This document shows positions 55,086-62,016 of a DNA stretch of 64,000 nt, in pieces. Origin of the DNA: Chlorobiota bacterium (lineage in GTDB: Bacteria > Bacteroidota > Ignavibacteria > OLB7); assembly GCA_016710285.1 (NCBI GenBank), contig JADJXR010000001.1:1426001-1490000 (forward strand), written 5' to 3'. The notes under the pieces were generated by a model. The model was given only the letters and a program-made list of their open reading frames with translations, searched no databases and was not told the DNA's origin. Position numbers and translations under genes: made by a program. Each line of letters opens with the position of its first letter. Position 1 is the first letter of the stretch.

Positions 55086-57143
55086 ATGAATTTCCGCACT
55101 CTTGTTGCTGCAAGCCTTGCGGCGGCATTGTTGGCCGCAACGGGGCTTCATGCCCAGCCCCAGGATTCGCCCAGCCCCTTGCCCGGCAACCGTTTGGGGG
55201 CTGCGTTCGGGGCGTTTGGGCACCTGTCGCTGAACTTTCATTCGGCGGAGTTCGCCACGCTGCCGGGCATTCCAAGCTGCTGCCCACGCTACGAAACCGG
55301 GACCGGGATTGGCCCAACGATTGGGCTGTTCTATCAGCTACCCATTGGCGATCCTTTTTTCCTTGATCTGCGTGCAGGATTGTTCAGCAACAGCGCCACG
55401 CTGACCACCACCGAACCAACCACCGTCATTGTTGGGAACCAGACGCTGGACGCGGAGTTTGAACACGTTGTGCAAGCAACGCTGGCTTCGATTGGGGCCG
55501 AGCCACGGCTGGGCCTTCACCTTTCCGGACCGTTGGCGTTGCAGATTGGCGGGCGGGTGGGAAGCGTGATTTCCAGCAGCTTCAGCCAGCGCGAGACAAT
55601 CGTGCAACCCAGCGATGTTGGAGTGTTCGAGAACGGACGGCGCACCCGCAACGACACCGCCGCCACAATCCCAAACGCCGCCGCAGCCGAGGCAGCAGTG
55701 GTTGCCGGAATCAGCTACCAGCTTCCGCTGAACCGCCAGCGCACGCTCTGGTTGCAGCCGGAGGCTCTGGTCTCGATTGGGCTTACCGACGTTGCTGCCG
55801 ATGCCGATTGGAGGGCCAACGCCGTGCGGTTTGGCGTTGCGGTGAAATATCACCCGCCAAGTACTCCGCTGGTTGCGGACCTTCCCGAACCACTGCCCAC
55901 GGGTCCTTCGCCCACCACGCCGGCGGTCCCTTCCGATTCCTTGCCAGGAATTTCTGCGGCCATTGCGGCTGTTGGCGTTGGGCGCGACGGCGCGGAGCTT
56001 CCGGTTGCCAGCATCCGCACCGAGGAGTTCATCTCCACCTCGCTCCGTCCGTTGCTCAATTATCTTTTCTTCGCCCCAAACTCCGCCACGATTCCGGAGC
56101 GGTACGTCCAGATTCCGGCGGAGGCCACGGGGCAATTCCGCATCGAGCGGCTGCACAACGTGGGGACGCTTCCCACCTACTACCACCTGCTGAACATTGT
56201 TGGGAAGCGAATGCGCCAGCACCTGGAAGCAACCATCACCATCACCGGATGCAGCCCGGAAATGGCCAGCGGAGAAACCGGAGCGGAAGCGGGGGGAACG
56301 CTTGCACGCCAGCGCGCCGAAGCGGTCCGGCACTACCTTCTTTCCGTTTGGGACATTGCTCCAGAAAGGATTGCGATTGAAACCCGCGCCATGCCCGCAA
56401 CCCCATCGAACCCAGCCGAGGCCGACGGGATGGAGGAGAACCGGCGCGCGGAGATTACGGCCAGCATCCCGGAAATTCTTGAGCCGGTGGTGACCACCGA
56501 CACCATCCGAACCGTCAACCCTCCGGTCATCCGATTGAAGCCAACGGTGCAGGCAACGGCGGGGGTGCTGAATTGGGGGATTACGGCATCGCAAGGGGGG
56601 CAACCGTTGCGGAGCTTCAGCGGGCTTGGCAAGCCGCCAGCGACTCTGGATTGGAACATCGAGCAGGAGCAAGCCACGATCCCCAAAGGGAAGGGTCCGC
56701 TCCATTTCCAACTATCAACCGAAGACGTGGCGGGGGGGAAGGCAACCGCAACGGAGACGCTGGCGGTGGAGCAGCTTACCGTGCAGACCAAGCGAACCGA
56801 GCGGATTGCCGACCGCGAGATTGACCGCTACAGCTTGATCTTGTTCGACTTCGACCGCGCCGAATTGAACGCCCCGAACCAACGCATTGGCCAGTTTATT
56901 CGCGGGCGCATCGGCCCCGAGGCAACGGTTGCCATCACCGGCTACACCGACCGGATTGGCGAGCCGGAGCACAACCAGCGGCTTTCTGAGGAGCGCGCAC
57001 GCGCCACCGCCCAAGCCCTGGGCGCACGCCCCGAACAAGCCGTGGGCCGCGGCGAAACCACCACGCTGTTCAACAACGATCTTCCCGAGGGGCGGTTCTA
57101 CTGCCGCACCGTCACGGTGGTTGTGGAGACTCCGATCCGGTAA
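55086..57143 (+). CDS. outer-membrane barrel with two OmpA-like domains
   Basis: A 685-residue exported protein with a signal peptide ending TGLHAQ. Residues about 30-260 form a beta-barrel-like N-terminal region. Residues about 325-470 look like a first, divergent OmpA-type peptidoglycan-binding domain (FFAPNSATIPERY, ARQRAEAVRHYLL, MEENRRAEIT). Residues about 575-685 are a second, more typical one (LILFDFDRAELN, GYTDRIGEPEHNQRLSEERA, GRFYCRTVTVVVE). A beta-sandwich linker (about 470-575) joins them. It links outer membrane and peptidoglycan. It follows mfd by 62 bases. Confidence 0.88.
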   Translation: MNFRTLVAASLAAALLAATGLHAQPQDSPSPLPGNRLGAAFGAFGHLSLNFHSAEFATLPGIPSCCPRYETGTGIGPTIGLFYQLPIGDPFFLDLRAGLFSNSATLTTTEPTTVIVGNQTLDAEFEHVVQATLASIGAEPRLGLHLSGPLALQIGGRVGSVISSSFSQRETIVQPSDVGVFENGRRTRNDTAATIPNAAAAEAAVVAGISYQLPLNRQRTLWLQPEALVSIGLTDVAADADWRANAVRFGVAVKYHPPSTPLVADLPEPLPTGPSPTTPAVPSDSLPGISAAIAAVGVGRDGAELPVASIRTEEFISTSLRPLLNYLFFAPNSATIPERYVQIPAEATGQFRIERLHNVGTLPTYYHLLNIVGKRMRQHLEATITITGCSPEMASGETGAEAGGTLARQRAEAVRHYLLSVWDIAPERIAIETRAMPATPSNPAEADGMEENRRAEITASIPEILEPVVTTDTIRTVNPPVIRLKPTVQATAGVLNWGITASQGGQPLRSFSGLGKPPATLDWNIEQEQATIPKGKGPLHFQLSTEDVAGGKATATETLAVEQLTVQTKRTERIADREIDRYSLILFDFDRAELNAPNQRIGQFIRGRIGPEATVAITGYTDRIGEPEHNQRLSEERARATAQALGARPEQAVGRGETTTLFNNDLPEGRFYCRTVTVVVETPIR

Positions 57144-57321
57144 TTGGATTCCGCAACGTTCTTGGAAGGGATGGCTCCGCCCGGCGTGCGTGCGGCTTCG
57201 GCCTGCCGGCTCACGTTTCCTCACTTCTGTTTCCTATTCATCATTTTGATTTCTCGCCATTGCGCCGTTTCTTTTGCTTGGCTGCGTGACTCCGTGGCCA
57301 ATCCATTCTTGTTTTGCAACG

Positions 57322-58881
57322 ATGCTACCCGAAACCCTTGCAGCGATTGACGTTGGCACCAACAGCTTCCACTTGATTGTGGTGCGCTTAATCCGTGGCC
57401 GGAAGTTCTCCGTGATCGCCAAAGAAAAAGTGGTTGTGCGGCTTGGAGAAAGCCCTTCGCAGATTAAACACCTGAGCGAAGCCGCCATGCAACGCGGTTT
57501 GGAAGCAATGCAACTGTTCCGCGACGTTGCCGACCGCAACGGCTCCCCAATCCGTGCGGTGGCCACCAGCGCGGTTCGGGAGGCATCGAACGGGGAGGAG
57601 TTTATCGAGCGGGTTCGGCAAGCAACGGGGATTGAGATTGATGTGGTTTCGGGGTTCGAGGAAGCGCGGTTGATTTATCTGGGGGTGATGCAGGCGTTGC
57701 CGGTGTACAATCGCCGCATCGCGCTGTTCGACATTGGCGGCGGAAGCACGGAGTTTTTGTTGGGGGAGCGGGGCAAGGTTCGGTATGCCAACAGCTTCAA
57801 GATTGGGGCAATCCGCATGACCCAGCGATTTTTCCCGAACGAGCGCATCACCCAGGAGCAAGCCAACGCCTTGCGCCTGCATATCCGTGGCGAAATCTAC
57901 CATGCCGCCCAAGCAATCCGCAACAGCGGCCACGCACTGACCGTGGCCAGCAGCGGAACCGCCCAGACAGTTGCAGCAATGGCTCTTGCCGCACGCGGCC
58001 AAGCGGTTCCAGAGATGCTGAACGGAGTTCGGGTTGCGCGTGCGGAGGTGAAAGAAATTACCGAGCGGGTTCTGCGCGCCAAAAGTTTCCAGGAGCGTTC
58101 GCTGCTCCCGGGCGTGGACCCGCGCCGCGCCGACATCCTTGCCGCCGGCTGCCTGACCTTGCAGACAATTTTGGACGAGTGTGGATTTGAGGAGATCACC
58201 ATCAGCAGCTACGCCCTGCGCGAGGGGATTGTGCTGGACACCATCCACAAGTTGCAGGAAGAAGAAGAGCAGGAAGGGTTGGCGCACCTTTCCGATCTCC
58301 GCTACCAAACGGTGATGAAGATTGGGAGGATGTACCACTTCGATGAAGCGCACGGGCTTCATGTGGCCAAGCTGGCTTTGCAGATCTACGATGCCTTGCA
58401 GCCGCTTCACCGTTTGGGGACCACCGCGCGCGAGCATCTGCAGGCCGCGGCAATCTTGCATGATATTGGCTACTACATTTCGCACGCGGACCACCACAAG
58501 CACAGTGGCTATTTGATTCGCAACAGCGAGTCGTTCGGGTTCACCAACGATGAGATAGCGATGATTGCCAACGTTGCCCGCTACCACCGGAAATCGCATC
58601 CCAAAAGCCGCCATCCTGAGTTTGCGGCATTGCCCGCCACGGACCAGCACACGGTCCGCATCCTTTCCGCCATCCTCCGCATTGCCGACGGCTTCGACCG
58701 CACCCACAAGCAGCTTGTGGAGTCGGTGAAAGCAACGTTCACCTCACGCGCCATCACGCTCCAATTTGCTTGCCTCCAATCGGCCAACCCCACGTTCGAG
58801 GTCTGGAGCGTGGAGCGAAAAAAAGGGCTGATGGAAGAAGCGTTCGAGCGAACGGTAACTGTTGCGCCGCAAGGGGAGTGA
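57322..58881 (+). CDS. Ppx/GppA phosphatase with HD domain
   Basis: A 519-residue exopolyphosphatase/pppGpp phosphatase. The actin-like ATPase fold is marked by AIDVGTNSFHLIVVR (phosphate 1 loop), DIGGGSTEFLLG and VASSGTAQTVAA. The C-terminal half carries an HD domain (LHDIGYYISHADHHKHSGYLI) as in the long Ppx/GppA class. It splits phosphate from polyphosphate or converts pppGpp to ppGpp; which is not clear. ATG at 57322 begins MLPETLAAIDVGTNSFH and is preferred over the upstream 57274 start. Followed by an AT-richer toxin-antitoxin islet. Confidence 0.93.
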   Translation: MLPETLAAIDVGTNSFHLIVVRLIRGRKFSVIAKEKVVVRLGESPSQIKHLSEAAMQRGLEAMQLFRDVADRNGSPIRAVATSAVREASNGEEFIERVRQATGIEIDVVSGFEEARLIYLGVMQALPVYNRRIALFDIGGGSTEFLLGERGKVRYANSFKIGAIRMTQRFFPNERITQEQANALRLHIRGEIYHAAQAIRNSGHALTVASSGTAQTVAAMALAARGQAVPEMLNGVRVARAEVKEITERVLRAKSFQERSLLPGVDPRRADILAAGCLTLQTILDECGFEEITISSYALREGIVLDTIHKLQEEEEQEGLAHLSDLRYQTVMKIGRMYHFDEAHGLHVAKLALQIYDALQPLHRLGTTAREHLQAAAILHDIGYYISHADHHKHSGYLIRNSESFGFTNDEIAMIANVARYHRKSHPKSRHPEFAALPATDQHTVRILSAILRIADGFDRTHKQLVESVKATFTSRAITLQFACLQSANPTFEVWSVERKKGLMEEAFERTVTVAPQGE

Positions 58882-59000
58882 GGCCGCCCCCGAACGGATG
58901 AAAACAGTGGGAGAATTTGAGGAGTGATTGCTTAGATTAGAACCGCAACAAACGCCCAAGCCGCAAATGCGGAAGGGATGCTAATACGCAGGAAGGAACC

Positions 59001-59177
59001 ATGATGAACGTAAAGACAAGAACAGCACCGAAGCGCGAAGCACCGGCTACGCCAAAGAACCGAAAAGAAGCAACAGGGAGTTTTTATGAAAAGAACAAAC
59101 GTACATTTGGGAGCTTAGAATCGGGAGTAAAGAACCGCTCAACGAATAAGCAACACATCTCTGGGTTCGGGAAATAA
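59001..59177 (+). CDS. 58-residue basic protein, likely partner of the PIN toxin
   Basis: An open frame of 59 codons starting ATGATG, with GGAAGG seven bases before the first ATG. Its stop TAA overlaps the ATG of the PIN gene (TAATG), the classic layout of coupled toxin-antitoxin pairs. The product (MMNVKTRTAPKREAPATPKN..., ending KQHISGFGK) is very Lys/Arg-rich with no hydrophobic core, unlike usual VapB proteins, which combine a DNA-binding fold with an acidic toxin-binding tail. It is a candidate antitoxin of an unrecognised type, or a leader peptide for the toxin. Confidence 0.6.
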   Translation: MMNVKTRTAPKREAPATPKNRKEATGSFYEKNKRTFGSLESGVKNRSTNKQHISGFGK

Positions 59178-59593
59178 TGGCCAACAAAGTGATTATTGAT
59201 ACTGGGGTAATCGTGGCCTTGTTGGATAAAAGCGATGAACACCATATCTGGGCTGTTAGCGCAGTAAAGTATCTCCAAGGGCAATTTTTATCTTGCGAAG
59301 CAGTGCTTGCGGAGGCTTGTTATTTGCTGCGTCATTATCCACGGCAACAACAACAGGTGCTGGGGTATATTATGAATGGAACAATAGCACTCTCACTTCG
59401 TGCCGGACAAGAGATGGGGCGTATTTCAGTTTTAATGGAACGGTATGCCGGGCGTATGGATTTTGCCGATGCTTGCATCGTCCGCATGGCAGAATTAGAG
59501 GAAGAAGCTCGTGTGCTAACAGTAGATAGCGACTTCTTGTTTTACCGTAAAAATGGGCGTTCCCTTATCCCTTTGATTGCTCCGTTTGCATAA
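59177..59593 (+). CDS. PIN-domain ribonuclease, VapC-type toxin
   Basis: A 138-residue PIN domain. The acidic residues are Asp8 (VIIDTGVIVALLD), a Glu in SCEAVLAEACYLL, an Asp in RMDFADACIVRMAE and an Asp in LTVDSDF, so the Mg-dependent RNase site is complete. VapC toxins cleave tRNA or rRNA. Start codon overlaps the stop of the 58-residue ORF upstream. GC is lower than in the flanking ppx gene, consistent with lateral acquisition. Confidence 0.88.
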   Translation: MANKVIIDTGVIVALLDKSDEHHIWAVSAVKYLQGQFLSCEAVLAEACYLLRHYPRQQQQVLGYIMNGTIALSLRAGQEMGRISVLMERYAGRMDFADACIVRMAELEEEARVLTVDSDFLFYRKNGRSLIPLIAPFA

Positions 59594-59739
59594 GCACTAT
59601 CCTTCCAGCCTTCTCTGATACATAAAGGGCTTGGCAACGGCGATAGTTATCCCCACCCACACACGCGGGGTGGTTCCCAACGAAGCAGGCGGTCGAAACC
59701 TCTGCTGTTCCCCGGACACACTCGGGATTATTCTTTCTT

Positions 59740-60150
59740 ATGAAAGGCACACAACAACTTCACTATGTTGAGGCACACGTTCCCGTCTTTTTCATAGAAG
59801 AAGAAGGACAATGGGTGGCTGTTTGCCCAGCACTAGATGTTTCCTCCTACGGAGACACCATGGAAGAAGCAAAGAACGCATTTGAAGAGGCGTTGGAAAT
59901 CTTCATTGAAGAGACGGTGGACCGGGGGACATTAGAAAAAGAGCTGTTGCGAATGGGCTGGACATTATCCGCAAAGGAGTATAGACCACCACCAATGGCA
60001 AAAAAAATGTGGCAGGGCAAAGAACAAGAAAATAGGATCGTGAGAATGCCGACAGTGAGCACAAACCAGGGAAGCAAGCATTCGCATAACATGGGAGAAT
60101 TAAGCTCGATTCATGGGCAACCTGAAACACCAAGAATGCCGTGCAGCTAA
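59740..60150 (+). CDS. HicB-family antitoxin-like protein without HicA
   Basis: A 136-residue protein with a HicB-like partial RNase H fold at residues about 8-70 (VEAHVPVFFIEEEGQWVAVCPALDVSSYGDTMEEAKNAFEEAL, split here by family pattern). The tail (about 70-136) is basic and looks unstructured. HicB normally pairs with the small HicA mRNA interferase, but the 146 bases upstream and the stretch to the tRNA downstream have no room for one. The stop codon lies inside the terminator stem. Confidence 0.78.
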   Translation: MKGTQQLHYVEAHVPVFFIEEEGQWVAVCPALDVSSYGDTMEEAKNAFEEALEIFIEETVDRGTLEKELLRMGWTLSAKEYRPPPMAKKMWQGKEQENRIVRMPTVSTNQGSKHSHNMGELSSIHGQPETPRMPCS

Positions 60151-60173
60151 CGATAGCTGCACGGCATTCTTTT
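60133..60173 (+). terminator. strong intrinsic terminator after the HicB-like gene
   Basis: A perfect 17-bp stem (60133-60149 with 60154-60170), ACGA loop, then TTT. The HicB-like stop codon (60148-60150) is within the left arm, so translation up to the end may oppose folding. Confidence 0.88.
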
Positions 60174-60178
60174 GTGGG

Positions 60179-60252
60179 CGGCTCCGGCAAGACTCGAACT
60201 TGCGACATTCAGTTTAGGAAACTGACGTTCTGTCCAGCTGAACTACGGAGCC
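60179..60252 (-). tRNA. tRNA-Arg (anticodon CCT)
   Basis: A 74-nt cloverleaf. Acceptor GGCTCCG/CGGAGCC, D arm GTTC...GAAC, anticodon stem TCAGT/ACTGA with loop TTCCTAA giving anticodon CCT (reads AGG), variable loop ATGTC, T arm GCAAG-TTCGAGT-CTTGC. The discriminator base is G and CCA is not encoded in register. Its 3' end faces the toxin-antitoxin islet. Confidence 0.95.
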
Positions 60253-60280
60253 ATTGTCCGCTCCAGAGGTAACTCTTCCC

Positions 60281-60320
60281 CCCCGACTCAGTCGGGATTG
60301 AGACAAGGCCTTTTAGGTTG
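60281..60320. repeat. CGACTCAGTCGGG-type intergenic repeat
   Basis: Relative of the element at 42441-42480 (GACnCnGTCGGGATTGA then an AAGG-CTTT tail). It lies just upstream of tRNA-Arg, between it and recQ. Confidence 0.65.
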
Positions 60321-60410
60321 CACGCCGCAAAGATAGTGGCAAGCCGGCAAAAAAACGCCTTCCTGTTGCGGTGAGCAAGCGTAAACCGGAACACCACCAC
60401 CAACGCATTT

Positions 60411-61880
60411 TTAAAACTCTTCCGCCTGCAGGCTGCAACGGTCGCAGTTGCCGCAGGCCGGCGCGCCCGGGAACCCAAAGTAATCGCTGATATGCACGCG
60501 GCGGCAGCCTTCGGTGCGGACGTACTGCACCATGGAAAGGAGCTTCAGATTGGCGCGGCGCAGCTTGCCGGCCAGCCGCTCATCGTCCACCAACTCATCG
60601 GCAAGGTCCCCGGTAATCCGCAGGTTCCGCCCTTCAATGCTCCCCTCGGTTACGCCGTACCGGTCCAGCATCCCCAACGCCGTCTCCAAACGGAAATCGC
60701 GGCGGTTGCGGTAGTTCAGTTGCTCGCGCAGGTACTCCATCCCCATTCGGTTTGCGTGCTCTTCATCGCTAAGCAAGCCGTACAGCCGGGAGTAGAATCC
60801 AGCGTTGGGGTTGGACCATTTCACGAACTCCATCTGCGTGGCAAGGTCCTCCTGGTTGTACAGAAGCACGCACAGCGCGCCTTCTCCGTCGCGCCCCGCC
60901 CGCCCAATTTCTTGGTAGTACGACTCCACCGACGACGGCACTTCCGCATGGACCACAAACCGGATGTCGGCCTTGTCAATCCCCATCCCGAAGGCGTTGG
61001 TGGCAAGCATCAGTCTCTCCTTCCCGGCAAGGAACTCACGTTGGATTGCGCGCCTTCGCTGCGCCCCCATTTTCCCGTGGTAGATCCCGTGCCCAATCCG
61101 TTTATCGGCCAGCATCTGCGAGAATTTCTCCAGCGTTTGAATCAGCGAGAAGTAGATGATCCCGCTTCCGCTGCCGAACCGCTGGATGGTCCCCATCATC
61201 GCCGCCAGCTTCTCATGGTCGCGGTCCAGGTCCTCCACTTCCAGCCGCAGGTTTGGCCGTTCAATTCCCTGGTGGAAGGTCTGGACTTGGTCCGGTTGCA
61301 GCCCCAATTTTTCGATGATCTCCTGCTGCACTTCCGCCGTGGCGGTGGCGGTTAGGGCAATCGTGAGCGGATTGCCAATCATGGCGCGGAACTCCGCCAG
61401 CCGCGAGTAATCGGGGCGGAAATCGTGGCCCCATTCGCTGATGCAATGAGCCTCATCCACCGCCAGCAGCGCGATGTTGGCTTGGGAAATCGCCCGGGCA
61501 AACTCAGCCCTGCGGAATCGCTCTGGGGTGACGTACAGCAGCTTGTAGTTCCCTTCCAGAAATCCCCGCAACCGCGCTTCGCGTTCTTCGGCAGCAACGG
61601 TGGAGTTGATGAACGTGGCGGGGATATTCCGCTGGCGCAGCCGGTCCACCTGGTCCTGCATCAGCGCAATCAGCGGGCTTACCACCAGCGTTCCGCCGTC
61701 GAACATCAGCGCGGGGACCTGGTAGCACAGGGATTTGCCGCCGCCGGTTGGCATCAGCAGAAGGCTGTGGCCGGCGCGGTTCGGCGTTTCTATCAATCGC
61801 CGGATAACCGCCTGCTGCGCCGTGTGGAACGCGGCGTGGCCAAAATATTCTTGAAGTATCCGAAGCGGTGTTGTGGCCAC
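60411..61880 (-). CDS. recQ: RecQ-family ATP-dependent DNA helicase
   Basis: A 489-residue helicase that unwinds recombination and repair intermediates. Walker A MPTGGGKSLCYQVP, DEAHCISEWGHDFRPDY, ATATAEVQ, ATNAFGMGIDKADIRFVVH and QEIGRAGRDG are all present, and the zinc-binding end contains CGNCDRC. A C-terminal HRDC domain is absent. GTG at 61880 starts VATTPLRILQEYFGH, matching the family's usual beginning. An ATG at 62018 would add 46 residues that resemble translated promoter DNA and would overlap the divergent STAND gene start. Confidence 0.9.
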   Translation of the reverse strand: MATTPLRILQEYFGHAAFHTAQQAVIRRLIETPNRAGHSLLLMPTGGGKSLCYQVPALMFDGGTLVVSPLIALMQDQVDRLRQRNIPATFINSTVAAEEREARLRGFLEGNYKLLYVTPERFRRAEFARAISQANIALLAVDEAHCISEWGHDFRPDYSRLAEFRAMIGNPLTIALTATATAEVQQEIIEKLGLQPDQVQTFHQGIERPNLRLEVEDLDRDHEKLAAMMGTIQRFGSGSGIIYFSLIQTLEKFSQMLADKRIGHGIYHGKMGAQRRRAIQREFLAGKERLMLATNAFGMGIDKADIRFVVHAEVPSSVESYYQEIGRAGRDGEGALCVLLYNQEDLATQMEFVKWSNPNAGFYSRLYGLLSDEEHANRMGMEYLREQLNYRNRRDFRLETALGMLDRYGVTEGSIEGRNLRITGDLADELVDDERLAGKLRRANLKLLSMVQYVRTEGCRRVHISDYFGFPGAPACGNCDRCSLQAEEF

Positions 61881-62016
61881 AGGATTGCAGAATTGTTGGG
61901 ATAGCTGGATAACTGTTCGGGGCGTTGCAAGTGTACCGATTCCGGCGCGATTCGGCAGCACGGAAACTGTCGTCAGCTTGTATCTTGAACCACCTCCCTT
62001 TCCTACTTTTGCGGCC

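Noticed and set aside
55338..56711. 457-codon minus-strand frame inside the two-domain OmpA gene
   Set aside because: Antisense shadow of a convincing exported protein gene.
59647..59733. CRISPR array
   Set aside because: Only two dissimilar hairpins, no third repeat and no cas genes; kept as a low-interest observation only.
60001..60150. HicA toxin hidden in another frame of the hicB tail
   Set aside because: No frame shows the HicA dsRNA-binding-like motif with its GSH histidine.
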